Part shown: positions 7,258 through 15,836 of the stretch, in pieces
Layout of the letters: each line of letters starts with the position of its first letter
Numbering within the stretch: the first letter of the stretch is position 1
Source of the DNA: a virus
DNA: 47,913 nucleotides
IMG/VR virus record: IMGVR_UViG_3300032118_000010
Coordinates: 1-47,913 of that record
Strand: one strand, 5' to 3'
The notes under the pieces: model-generated
What the model saw: only the letters and a program-made list of their open reading frames with translations
Told to the model about the DNA's origin: nothing
Databases searched by the model: none
Made by a program: the position numbers and the translations under genes

Positions 7258-10200
7258 ATGGCTGACGAGATTATCAACAAACTCGGCTTCGACGTGGAAA
7301 GCGCCCTGAGCGCTTTGCAGCGATTGGACTCTGCGCTGCAAGCCTCCAGCACGGCCTTCCAGGCGTTCGGCGCGGTCTTGGACGCCTGGAACAGCCAGGC
7401 GGCCAATGCCCTGGCCACGATGCGGGATATGGCCTCCGCCGCCTCGCGGCTCGCCTCGTCGATGTCGAAGATGGGCACAGGGCCGGCAATGCCCGCCGCG
7501 CAGGCTGCGCCCGCCTCGAAGCTCTGGCTGCCGCCCGATTACTCCCAGGCAACCGCCTCGGCCCAGCAGTTCACCAGCGCCATCGGGCGTGCCGGCCAGG
7601 CCGCCCGGACCACCGGCCAGCAGGCGGCTGCGGCCGCGCAGCAGGCGGCCGGCGGCGCACAGGCCGCGGCCACGCATACCGCGCGGCTGACCGTGACGTG
7701 GGAAACCCTCACGCGGGTCGTGATGACCCAGATGATCGTCCGCGCCTTGAGCCAGCTTCGTGACCTGCTCCGCGAGTCCGTGGACGAGGCCCTCAAGTTC
7801 TCCAAGAGCATTTCGGAAATCCAGACCATCGCCCCGAAGATCGACAAGAACTTCCAGGGGTTGAGCCGGGAGGTCGCCGATTTCTCGCGGTCGTTCAACT
7901 TTCCTCTGCCCGACGTGGCCGAGGCGATGTACCAAACGCTGTCCAACCAGTTTACTTCGGCCGCGCAGCGTTCGGACATTATGACGGCCTCCGCCAAGCT
8001 GGCCAAAGTCGGCGTCATGGAGCTAAATGACGCCGTGCTGCTGTTGACCGGTACGCTCAACGCCTACGGCATGAGGTCCAGCCAGGCGGAAGACGTTGCC
8101 GCCAAGTTCTTCAAGACGATCGAGTTGGGCCGCACCCGTGGTGCCGACCTGACGCCGGTGATCGGGCGGGTCGCGCCGATTGCCAGCGAGTTGGGGGTCA
8201 GCCTGGATGAAGTCAACTCCTCGTTGGTCGCCCTGACCATCGGCTCGATGCGCGTCCCCGAGGCGGCCACGAGCCTGCGGGCGGCCCTGGCCGCGCTCAT
8301 CAAGCCCTCCACTGATCTCCGGCAAGAGTTGCGCGCCCTGGGCTACGACACCGGCCAGCAGATGATCCGTGCCTTGGGCCTCCAAGGCAGCTTTGAGGCC
8401 CTGCGCGACAGCCAGAACGAAGACGTGGCGGCCACGGCGACCCTGTTCCGCAACATCCGCGCCTTGAACGCGGAACTGCGTCTGACCGGTTCGGGTGCTG
8501 AGCAGGCCGAGCAAGCCTTGAAGGTAATGAGCGCCACGTCGCGCGACAGCTTGAACGAGGCATTCAAGCTGTTCACCTCCAGCGACGCCGAACAGTACAC
8601 GAAGGAACTGAACAAGCTCAAGGTCGCCCTGGCGACGGAGATCGGCCCGGAACTGCTCAAGTTCCTGAGCGGCCTGCTCAAGGCGGCAGGCGGGGCCGAT
8701 GGGTTGGTTGCCGCGCTGAAGGGCATCGTGACGACCTTGACGAGCCTGGCCGAACCGCTGGCGATTGCCGGCGGGGCGCTTGCGGCGCTGTCGCTCCGCG
8801 CCAAGCTGGCGGCGGCCAATGCGTCCCTGCTGGGCAACGTCTTCAACAATGTCGTCGCCCCGATGGCGATGATCGTCTGGGGTGCCGACTTCCTGGACCA
8901 GCGTTTGGCCTCCATGCTGACCAACGCCAACGACAATTTCCGCAAGCAGGTCCAGGAGAAGGTAGCGGCCGAAGAAAAGGCCAGCGAAGAGCGGATTGCC
9001 GCGGAGAAGAGGGTATACGACGCAGCCGGCCGGCGGCTGGAACAGTACATGGCCCTGGTCCGCCAGGCGTACAACGCCCAGGTGGACGCCGCGCGGAAGG
9101 CCGACGAAGAGCTAATCACCTCGTCGCGGACCACGATGCAGGCGATGATCTCGACCCGCGAGAAGATCGTCCAGCAGTTCCGCGCGGCCGCCCAGAACGC
9201 CAACCAGGCCGTGGCAGATTCGATGAAGCGCCAATCGGACCTGCAAGGGCGCTACGACGACCTGCTCTTCAAGAATCGGATGCTGGGGTACAAGGACGCC
9301 TACTTCCTGGAGGACCAGTACAGCCGGCACGCCCTTTCCCTGGCGCGGGAGGCGGCTGCGGAACTGGCCAGGGCCGAGACCCCGGATCAGCAGCAGGCGG
9401 CCCAGGCCATCTTCCAACGGGCGATGGCGCACTCCCAGGAAGCTGAGTCGATTGCCTCCTCGGCGAAGAACGAATGGCTTCTGGACGACGCCCAGCGGGT
9501 GTCGTTGTCGATCATCCACCAGCAGATCGACGCAGAAAAGCAATTCCAGACCAACAGCGAGAACCGCGCCGCGCGGGCGGCCCAGGCGGCTGCGCAAGAG
9601 CAAGCCCGCGTGGACCGCATGAAGGTCTTGATGAAGGGCATCCTCGAAGACCTCAACCTCTTTGACAAGAAAGGCCCGCTGGACCCGCTCAAGTCGGCCG
9701 CCAAGTCGGAAGACTTGAAGCAGAAGATGGACGAGTTCAAGCGGCTGTGGATGGCGGGCACGGCCCAGATCGACCTGGGAGAGATGCTGAAGTTCGACAC
9801 CCTGCAACATAGGGTGCAGACCGCCTTGCAGGGCGGCGTCTCGCAGATGGAGGTGCAAAAGCTGTTCGCCGCCCCTCAGACGATCGACCAGTTGCGCGCC
9901 CAGATCGAACACGGCATGGGTGCCGTGGCGGTCGCCCTGAAGCCCTTTGTCCAGCCGGGTGGGGCCGTCACGCCTGAGATGCTGGCCGGCAAGACCCCTG
10001 CCGAGCAGACGGAGATCGTCACCAGGGAGTACCAGCGGCAGGTCGAACTGGTCGGCAAGCTGCAACGCGACCAGGACTCGATTGCCAAGTCCGCGATGCT
10101 CCAGAAGGCGGCCCAGGGCGGCCTGGGTGCCAACCTGGAAATCTACAAGGCCGCGATGGACGACTGGCGGACCTTCCTGGCCGAGGCCACGAAGAAGGGC

Positions 10201-11025
10201 CTCGGCACGATCTTCGGCGGCGGGGACATCCAGAAGGATACGCAAGCCCTGGCCGAACTGTCCCAGCAGTTCCAGAAGTTGTCCAAGACGGGCATTCAGG
10301 GCTTCGGGATGGACCAGTTCCTTGAGTTGCAGAAGAAGGCCACGGAACTGTTGAAGAGTCCCACCATGAGCCAGTTCGACAAGGATTTCATCAGCAACCA
10401 GATGGGTTTCGTGAAGTCGCTGGCGGACCAGGCGGAAGCGATGAAGGCCCTCCGGCAGACGCCCGAAGGCCAAAAGCGCAACGTGGAAGCGGAGTTGCAG
10501 AGGGCGCGGCAGGAGGCCGAACGCCTCAAGGGGATCATCGACCAACTGAATCCCCAGGCGGCGACCCAGATGGGCGAGGGCGCGCAGCAGGCCCAGGCGG
10601 CGCTGAGCGCGATCCCGAGCATGGCGGGCCTGGCCGGCGAGATTCAGGCGGCGGCCTCGGCGATGTGGAACCTGGCGGCGGCCTCCTGGGCGGTCGAGCC
10701 GCCGCCCGCGGTGACGGCGGCGCAGGGGAGGAAGGTCTGGAGTTTCCTTGCCTTCGGCGGGCCTCCCCAGGGCACGGATGTCATTCCGGCCATGCTCTCG
10801 CCGGGGGAAGTGGTCATCAACGCCGCCTCGGCGCGGCGATTCGCCTCGGAACTGACCGCCATCAACGCGGGTGTGCGGCCGGTCTACCGCAGCGAAGGCG
10901 GCAGCGTCACCAACATCGGTGACATCAACGTGACTGTCAACGGCGGCGGATCAAGCCGCCAAACGGCAAGGTCCATCGCCGCTGAGCTACGAAGGGAACT
11001 GCGGCGTGGCACGTCAACCCTGTAA
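7258..11025 (+). CDS. tail tape measure protein (TP901 type)
   Basis: 1255 residues. After an Ala-rich N-terminus, residues about 140-360 form the TP901 tape-measure core (SISEIQTIAPKIDKNFQGL, LTPVIGRVAPIASELGV, RVPEAATSLRAALAALI). Hydrophobic helices follow at about 490-545, then a long coiled-coil-rich region, and a typical C-terminal end with GTDVIPAMLSPGEVVINAAS and VTNIGDINVTVNGG before an Arg-rich tail. It sets tail length and is ejected during infection. By the usual rule of about 0.15 nm per residue the tail would be near 190 nm. It starts 12 nt after the previous stop without a clear Shine-Dalgarno, so translational coupling is likely. Confidence 0.96.
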   Translation: MADEIINKLGFDVESALSALQRLDSALQASSTAFQAFGAVLDAWNSQAANALATMRDMASAASRLASSMSKMGTGPAMPAAQAAPASKLWLPPDYSQATASAQQFTSAIGRAGQAARTTGQQAAAAAQQAAGGAQAAATHTARLTVTWETLTRVVMTQMIVRALSQLRDLLRESVDEALKFSKSISEIQTIAPKIDKNFQGLSREVADFSRSFNFPLPDVAEAMYQTLSNQFTSAAQRSDIMTASAKLAKVGVMELNDAVLLLTGTLNAYGMRSSQAEDVAAKFFKTIELGRTRGADLTPVIGRVAPIASELGVSLDEVNSSLVALTIGSMRVPEAATSLRAALAALIKPSTDLRQELRALGYDTGQQMIRALGLQGSFEALRDSQNEDVAATATLFRNIRALNAELRLTGSGAEQAEQALKVMSATSRDSLNEAFKLFTSSDAEQYTKELNKLKVALATEIGPELLKFLSGLLKAAGGADGLVAALKGIVTTLTSLAEPLAIAGGALAALSLRAKLAAANASLLGNVFNNVVAPMAMIVWGADFLDQRLASMLTNANDNFRKQVQEKVAAEEKASEERIAAEKRVYDAAGRRLEQYMALVRQAYNAQVDAARKADEELITSSRTTMQAMISTREKIVQQFRAAAQNANQAVADSMKRQSDLQGRYDDLLFKNRMLGYKDAYFLEDQYSRHALSLAREAAAELARAETPDQQQAAQAIFQRAMAHSQEAESIASSAKNEWLLDDAQRVSLSIIHQQIDAEKQFQTNSENRAARAAQAAAQEQARVDRMKVLMKGILEDLNLFDKKGPLDPLKSAAKSEDLKQKMDEFKRLWMAGTAQIDLGEMLKFDTLQHRVQTALQGGVSQMEVQKLFAAPQTIDQLRAQIEHGMGAVAVALKPFVQPGGAVTPEMLAGKTPAEQTEIVTREYQRQVELVGKLQRDQDSIAKSAMLQKAAQGGLGANLEIYKAAMDDWRTFLAEATKKGLGTIFGGGDIQKDTQALAELSQQFQKLSKTGIQGFGMDQFLELQKKATELLKSPTMSQFDKDFISNQMGFVKSLADQAEAMKALRQTPEGQKRNVEAELQRARQEAERLKGIIDQLNPQAATQMGEGAQQAQAALSAIPSMAGLAGEIQAAASAMWNLAAASWAVEPPPAVTAAQGRKVWSFLAFGGPPQGTDVIPAMLSPGEVVINAASARRFASELTAINAGVRPVYRSEGGSVTNIGDINVTVNGGGSSRQTARSIAAELRRELRRGTSTL

Positions 11026-11047
11026 CCCTTTATTGTGAGAAACACCC

Positions 11048-11629
11048 ATGAACGACACCATCCATGTCCAGCAAGAGGCGGCCTGCGAGTTGGTTCGCCC
11101 CAGCACCAAGGTCTCCGATCAGATTCACGCCCGCGGTCGCTTCCAGGTGGAGCACTGGCGCGGCGGCCAGTTGATCGGCAAGTACGACATCCGCAACGCC
11201 ATCACGAACGAGGGCAAGAACAAGCTGCTCGATGTGATGTTCCACGGCGTCACGGCCATCGGGACGTGGTACATCCTGCTCGTGGACGGCGCAGGTAGCC
11301 CCTCGCTGGCGGCCGGCGACACCTACGCCCAGATCAACGGGACCAACGGCTGGGATGAGTTCACCGCCTACAGCGAGGCCACCCGTCAGGAGTGGACCGA
11401 GGGCGCGGCGGCCAGCCAGTCCATCACCAACTCCAGCCCCGTGGTCTTCAACATCAACGGCTCAGGCAGCGTCTACGGCCTGGGCGTGGTCGGTGGCGGC
11501 TCGGCCCCTTCGACGAAGAACGACGCGGCCGGCGGCGGCACCCTCTGGGCGGCGGCCCAGTTCTCCAGCGGCACCGTCTCGGTGCTCAACGGCGACCAGT
11601 TGAAGGTGACCTACACCGTCAACGCCTAG
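11048..11629 (+). CDS. putative virion/tail-tip structural protein
   Basis: 193 residues, beta-rich. RGGQLIGKYDIRNAITNEGK and NKLLDVMFHGVTAIGTWYIL precede a Gly/Ser/Asn-rich second half ending GDQLKVTYTVNA. The ITNEG(K)NxLLDVMF pattern is common in small tail or decoration proteins of phages with unknown exact placement. It lies between the tape measure gene and the lectin-fold paralogues and is followed by a strong hairpin, so it may be produced in larger amounts than the genes after it. No enzymatic motif is visible. Confidence 0.6.
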   Translation: MNDTIHVQQEAACELVRPSTKVSDQIHARGRFQVEHWRGGQLIGKYDIRNAITNEGKNKLLDVMFHGVTAIGTWYILLVDGAGSPSLAAGDTYAQINGTNGWDEFTAYSEATRQEWTEGAAASQSITNSSPVVFNINGSGSVYGLGVVGGGSAPSTKNDAAGGGTLWAAAQFSSGTVSVLNGDQLKVTYTVNA

Positions 11630-11646
11630 CGTGTGCTCCCTCGCCG

Positions 11647-11682
11647 CGGCCGGGCCGGGAGGCGTTTTTCTCGGCCCGGCCG
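11647..11682 (+). terminator. GC-rich hairpin with T5 loop
   Basis: Perfect 11-bp arms CGGCCGGGCCG (11647-11657) and CGGCCCGGCCG (11672-11682), 18 nt after the preceding stop and 25 nt before the next ATG. The TTTTT lies in the loop rather than after the stem, so this is better seen as an attenuator or mRNA 3'-end structure than a textbook intrinsic terminator. Confidence 0.55.
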
Positions 11683-11706
11683 ATCTCTTCCTTTGGAGGC
11701 TCGCCC

Positions 11707-12753
11707 ATGCTGCTGTGGATTGAGGGCTTTGAGACCTTTGGTAACTCGACCGGCCAATGGGCGAAGATCGCCACCAAATACTACCCCGATCCGAACTACT
11801 ATTCGGGCGGGGGCTACTACAAGCTGCGCGACGGCCGCTGGGGTGGCTACGCGCTGGAGACGTGGGACAACGACATCCACTTCACCACGCTGACCCTGCC
11901 CACGACGGACCCGACGATGGTGGTGGGGTTCAACTTCCGCACCGCGGCGCTGGCGGACGGCAACTACAACGGCCCGACCCTGGGGTTCTGGGACAGCACG
12001 ATGCAATCCCTCGCGGTGATCCTCCGCGCCACGGGCGAGTTAAGCGTCTACCGTGGTTCCCTGCTTTTGGGCACGACGACCGGTGCGAACATTCAGCCTG
12101 GTGCGTGGTGCCACATCGAAGTCAAGGTCTATTGCCACGCGACCAGCGGCTCGGTCACGATCCGGGTCAACGAGGTGACGAAACTCTCGTTGACTGGCAT
12201 CAATACGAAGGGCGGCAACGACTCCTTTCACAGCCGGGTCCGCTTTCGCGGTGTCAACTCGGCGTGTCAGACCCGCTTCGACGACATCTTCATTCTCGAC
12301 GCTACCGGCGCGGTCAACAACGACTTCCTCGGCCGGAAGCGGGTCGTGGCGATCTTCCCCAACGCAATCGGCGACGTAGCGGCGTGGACGCCCTCGGCTG
12401 GCGACAACTGGGACTGCGTGGACGAGCAGAACCCGAGCACGGCGGATTACGTCCAGACGGCCGTGACGGGCAACAGCGATCTGTACAACTTCAGCGCGGT
12501 CGCCGGCATCACTGGCGGCATCGCCGGTATCCAGATCAACGCCCTGTCCATCTCCACGACCGATGGGATGCCGTGGAGCCTGTCCCTGCCCGTGAAGCCG
12601 TCCGGCGGCAGCCAGGACGACGGCGCTTCCCTGCTGGTCACGTCGTCGTCCGGCTTCGTGAAAAGCCGCCTCCTGGAGACCAATCCGGCGAGCGGGGTGG
12701 CGTGGACCACGACGGACCTGAACGACGCCCAGTTTGGCGTGAAACTCCTGTAG
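11707..12753 (+). CDS. lectin-fold (LamG-like) tail adhesin, paralogue 1
   Basis: 348 residues, first and most divergent of four tandem paralogues. Shared signature: LLWIEGFETFG at the start, PTMVVGFNF, a WCHIEVKVYC strand, TRFDDIFILD with NNDFLG, and a C-terminal ETNPASGVAWT with AQFGVKL. The pattern (jelly-roll strand pairs around a conserved W-x-x-I-E-x-K) is that of concanavalin/LamG-like domains in phage receptor-binding or decoration proteins. No signal peptide. GGAGG lies upstream of the ATG. Its location after the tape measure and before the tail hub suggests surface-exposed tail-tip proteins that bind host glycans; binding is inferred, not visible. Confidence 0.7.
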   Translation: MLLWIEGFETFGNSTGQWAKIATKYYPDPNYYSGGGYYKLRDGRWGGYALETWDNDIHFTTLTLPTTDPTMVVGFNFRTAALADGNYNGPTLGFWDSTMQSLAVILRATGELSVYRGSLLLGTTTGANIQPGAWCHIEVKVYCHATSGSVTIRVNEVTKLSLTGINTKGGNDSFHSRVRFRGVNSACQTRFDDIFILDATGAVNNDFLGRKRVVAIFPNAIGDVAAWTPSAGDNWDCVDEQNPSTADYVQTAVTGNSDLYNFSAVAGITGGIAGIQINALSISTTDGMPWSLSLPVKPSGGSQDDGASLLVTSSSGFVKSRLLETNPASGVAWTTTDLNDAQFGVKLL

Positions 12754-12764
12754 CGAGGTGGACT

Positions 12765-13790
12765 ATGGCACTGCTCTGGATCGACGGCTTCGAGGGGTTC
12801 GGCACGACGCTCAACGGCGCGCCGACGCCGACCGGCGTGTACGGGCGGAAGTACACGGTCCAGTCCGAGAGCGGCTTTCGGGTCGTGACCGGGCGGTGGT
12901 CCGGCTATGCCTTGAAGTTCGTCATCGACACCTGCTATTTCCAGCCGCCCGCCTTGACCACCAATGCCACGATGATCGTCGGCCTGGCGTTCAAGACCCT
13001 CAATGGCCTCAGTCACGAGTTCCTCACGTTCTACGACGGGTCCACGCGGGGGATGAACCTGCGGTGGGTCAACGGCGGGAACCTGGCGGTCTACCGGGCC
13101 GACACGCAGCTTGCGGCCACGGTGGGCCTCGGCCTGGTGGCCGGGACGTGGTACTACATCGAATTCAAGGTCGTCTGCAACGGGACGACCGGCTCCTACG
13201 ACGTGCATGTGGATGGTGTGTCCCGGCTGTCAGCCACGGGCGTCAACACCCAGGCCGGCTCGCACGCCTTCCACTCGACGTTCCGCATCCAGGACGTGTG
13301 GGGCGAGAACCCGACCTTCGACGACCTGTACTGCCTGGACGCCAGCGGCAGCACGAACAACAGCTTCCTCGGCGTGAAGCAGGTGGCCACGCTCTATCCG
13401 AGCGGGGCCGGCGATTCGGCCCAGTGGACGCCTTCGTCGGGAACCAACTATGCCGCCGTCGATGAAGAGTCGATGGACGACGACGCCAGCTACATCCAAA
13501 CCTCCGGCGGCGCGGACCTGGACCTGTACAACTACGCCGACCTGATCGGTGCAGGCGGCGTGAGCGGCGTCCAGATTAACACGGACGCCCGCCGGACCAA
13601 CCCCAACAACACCATGAACCTCTATCAAGCCTCCAAGCTGAGCGCGACGGAGAGCGACGGGTCGGTCGTGGCGGTCGCCGAAGACACCTACACCACGAAG
13701 ACGCGGATCATGGAGACGGACCCGACCGGCGCGGCGTGGACCCCGGCAAACCTCAACAGCACGCAGTTCGGCGTGAAACTCGGATCATAA
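12765..13790 (+). CDS. lectin-fold (LamG-like) tail adhesin, paralogue 2
   Basis: 341 residues, starts MALLWIDGFEGFG, 11 nt after paralogue 1, with GAGGTGG before the ATG. It keeps the family signature TTNATMIVGLAF, WYYIEFKVVCNGTTGSYDV, PTFDDLYCLDASG with NNSFLG, and METDPTGAAWT ... TQFGVKL. The least conserved stretches are the loops between these strands (about residues 30-60, 190-215 and 245-300), which is where binding specificity would sit. Tandem arrangement with 2-11 nt spacing means all four are in one transcript and presumably in one structure or as alternatives. Confidence 0.7.
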   Translation: MALLWIDGFEGFGTTLNGAPTPTGVYGRKYTVQSESGFRVVTGRWSGYALKFVIDTCYFQPPALTTNATMIVGLAFKTLNGLSHEFLTFYDGSTRGMNLRWVNGGNLAVYRADTQLAATVGLGLVAGTWYYIEFKVVCNGTTGSYDVHVDGVSRLSATGVNTQAGSHAFHSTFRIQDVWGENPTFDDLYCLDASGSTNNSFLGVKQVATLYPSGAGDSAQWTPSSGTNYAAVDEESMDDDASYIQTSGGADLDLYNYADLIGAGGVSGVQINTDARRTNPNNTMNLYQASKLSATESDGSVVAVAEDTYTTKTRIMETDPTGAAWTPANLNSTQFGVKLGS

Positions 13791-13799
13791 GGTGCAGCA

Positions 13800-14813
13800 A
13801 TGGCCCTGCTCTGGATCGACGGCTTCGACACCTACGGCACCAGCGGCGACCCGTCCGCGCATTTGCTCCGCAAGTACCTCTCCGTGACCGGCGGTGCGCC
13901 GGCCACCGTGGCGGGCCGCCTCGGCGGCTATGCGATCCGCTGTTCGTCTAACTTCTGGTTTGAGACGCCGCCCCTGACGACCAACGCCACGATGATCGTG
14001 GGCTTCGCGTTCAAGACGGACCTTCAGATGTCCGGCACGATCCTCTATCTCTACGACGAGGATCAACCCGGCATCAATTTGCGGATGCGCAGCGACGGCG
14101 AATTGCAGGTCTATCGTTACTCCACCTTGTTAGGGACGACCAGCGGCAAGGCCGTGTCCCTGGGGACGTGGTACTACATCGAACTGAAGGTGGTCTGCAA
14201 CGCCACTACCGGCTCCTACGAACTTCGGATCAACGGCGTCAACGTGCTCAGTGCGTCCAGCGTCAATACGAAGAACGGAACGCACAGCTATCATACCTCG
14301 GTGTACCTTGCCAACAATCTCTACTCGCAGCCCTGGTACTTCGACGACTACTACATCTGCGACGGCAGCGGGCCGGCGAACAACGACTTCCTGGGCTCCA
14401 TCAAGGTGACGCCGATCTATCCCAACGGCGACACGGCGAGCAAGGATTTCTCGCGGAGCGCGGGCGTGGACAACTACGCCCTGGTGGACGAGAACCCGTC
14501 CAACGGCGACACGGACTACGTGGAATCGTCGGTGTCCGGCAACACGGACCTGTACGACTATCAAGACCCTTCGGTGGGCACCGCGATCTTCGGCGTCCAG
14601 GTCAACACGGACTGCCGCGAGACAGACGCCAACCACCTTAGCCTCAAGATGCCCTGCAAGTCGGGCGTGACGACGGACGAGGGCTCGGCGCAGTTGATCG
14701 GCTCAGCCTCCCAGGTCACGCTGCGGCGCGTCCTGGAGACCGATCCCAATACCGGGGCGGCATGGACGGGGGCGGCCCTCAACAGCGCACAGTTCGGCAT
14801 CAAGGTGGCGTAG
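13800..14813 (+). CDS. lectin-fold (LamG-like) tail adhesin, paralogue 3
   Basis: 337 residues beginning MALLWIDGFDTYGTSG. Shared core: TTNATMIVGFAFK, WYYIELKVVCNATTGSYEL with RINGVNVLS, YFDDYYICDGSG with NNDFLG, NTDCRETDANHLSLK, and ETDPNTGAAWT with AQFGIKV. It is closest to paralogue 4, which shares the NTDCRETDA block and RINGVN/RVNGVN, so 3 and 4 look like the youngest duplication. Predicted all-beta carbohydrate-binding-like fold, no catalytic residues recognised. Confidence 0.7.
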   Translation: MALLWIDGFDTYGTSGDPSAHLLRKYLSVTGGAPATVAGRLGGYAIRCSSNFWFETPPLTTNATMIVGFAFKTDLQMSGTILYLYDEDQPGINLRMRSDGELQVYRYSTLLGTTSGKAVSLGTWYYIELKVVCNATTGSYELRINGVNVLSASSVNTKNGTHSYHTSVYLANNLYSQPWYFDDYYICDGSGPANNDFLGSIKVTPIYPNGDTASKDFSRSAGVDNYALVDENPSNGDTDYVESSVSGNTDLYDYQDPSVGTAIFGVQVNTDCRETDANHLSLKMPCKSGVTTDEGSAQLIGSASQVTLRRVLETDPNTGAAWTGAALNSAQFGIKVA

Positions 14814-14815
14814 CG

Positions 14816-15835
14816 ATGGCACTCCTGTGGCTCGACGGCTTCGATGCGTATGGCACGAGCGGCAGCGCCTCGCCCACGGGCGTGGTGGCCCGTAAGTACG
14901 CATCGGTAGCGGGCAGCATCACCTTGACGGTGGGCGCTGGCCGGCTCGGCGGCTACTCCCTGGGCACGAACTATGGCCAGATCAAGACGCCGGCGCTGAC
15001 GACCGACCCGACTTTGATCGTGGGCATCGCGTTCAAGCCGAGCATTGCCACGGGAATCCTGCTGGCTCTTTACGATGGCTCGCAACAGGGCGTCAACGTC
15101 CGCTTGCGCGGCGACTATCTGCTCCAGGTCTACCGCGACACGACGCTCTTGGGAACGTCGTCCACCCCCGTCCCCTTGAGTCGTTGGTGCTACATCGAAC
15201 TGAAGGTGCTCTGTAGCAGCAGCACCGGCTCCTTCGAGTTGCGGGTCAACGGCGTCAACGTGCTCAGCCAGTCGGGCATCAACACGAAGGCCGGCACGCA
15301 CAACTATCACGACGTTGTGGCGGTCGGCCTGCCGGTCTCGTCAACTGCCTACTATTACGACGATTTCTACGTCTGCGACGGCTCCGGCTCGCTGAACAAC
15401 GATTTCCTGGGCGGCGTCCGCGTGGTGACGCTCTTCCCCAGTGCGGACACGGCCACCAAGGAGTGGACTGCCAGCAGCGGCACGAACCACTCGGCCCTGC
15501 TCAACGAGAACCCGTGTGACGACAACAACAATTACGTACAGGACACGGTATCGAGCCACACGGACCTGTTCGACTTCCAGGACACCCCGGCGACGATTGC
15601 CAGCACGGTCAGCGGGGTGCAGGTCAACACGGACTGCCGCGAGACGGACGCCACCCCATTCAGTCTCAAGACGGTGGTGGTCTCCGGCGGGACGACGGAC
15701 GAGGGGACGGCTAGCGCCATTGGCACGCAGTCCTTCACGACGAAGCGGCGGGTGGTCGAGACGGACCCGAACACCGGCATGGCATGGACGAAGACGGCCA
15801 CCGACGCGGCGCAGTTCGGCATGAGGGTAGGCTAA
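14816..15835 (+). CDS. lectin-fold (LamG-like) tail adhesin, paralogue 4
   Basis: 339 residues, MALLWLDGFDAYGTSG start, 2 nt after the stop of paralogue 3 (TAGCGATG), so translation is coupled. It carries TTDPTLIVGIAFK, WCYIELKVLCSSSTGSFEL, YYDDFYVCDGSG with NNDFLG, NTDCRETDATPFSLK and ETDPNTGMAWT with AQFGMRV. It differs from paralogue 3 mainly in loops, as expected for diversifying receptor-binding proteins. Its stop is followed one base later by the ATG of the large repeat protein, keeping the five genes in one translational unit. Confidence 0.7.
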   Translation: MALLWLDGFDAYGTSGSASPTGVVARKYASVAGSITLTVGAGRLGGYSLGTNYGQIKTPALTTDPTLIVGIAFKPSIATGILLALYDGSQQGVNVRLRGDYLLQVYRDTTLLGTSSTPVPLSRWCYIELKVLCSSSTGSFELRVNGVNVLSQSGINTKAGTHNYHDVVAVGLPVSSTAYYYDDFYVCDGSGSLNNDFLGGVRVVTLFPSADTATKEWTASSGTNHSALLNENPCDDNNNYVQDTVSSHTDLFDFQDTPATIASTVSGVQVNTDCRETDATPFSLKTVVVSGGTTDEGTASAIGTQSFTTKRRVVETDPNTGMAWTKTATDAAQFGMRVG

Positions 15836-15836
15836 G

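Noticed and set aside
9112-10545. Long reverse-strand ORF of 477 codons
   Set aside because: Antisense shadow of the tape measure gene; Leu/Arg/His-rich, no ribosome binding site and no motif.
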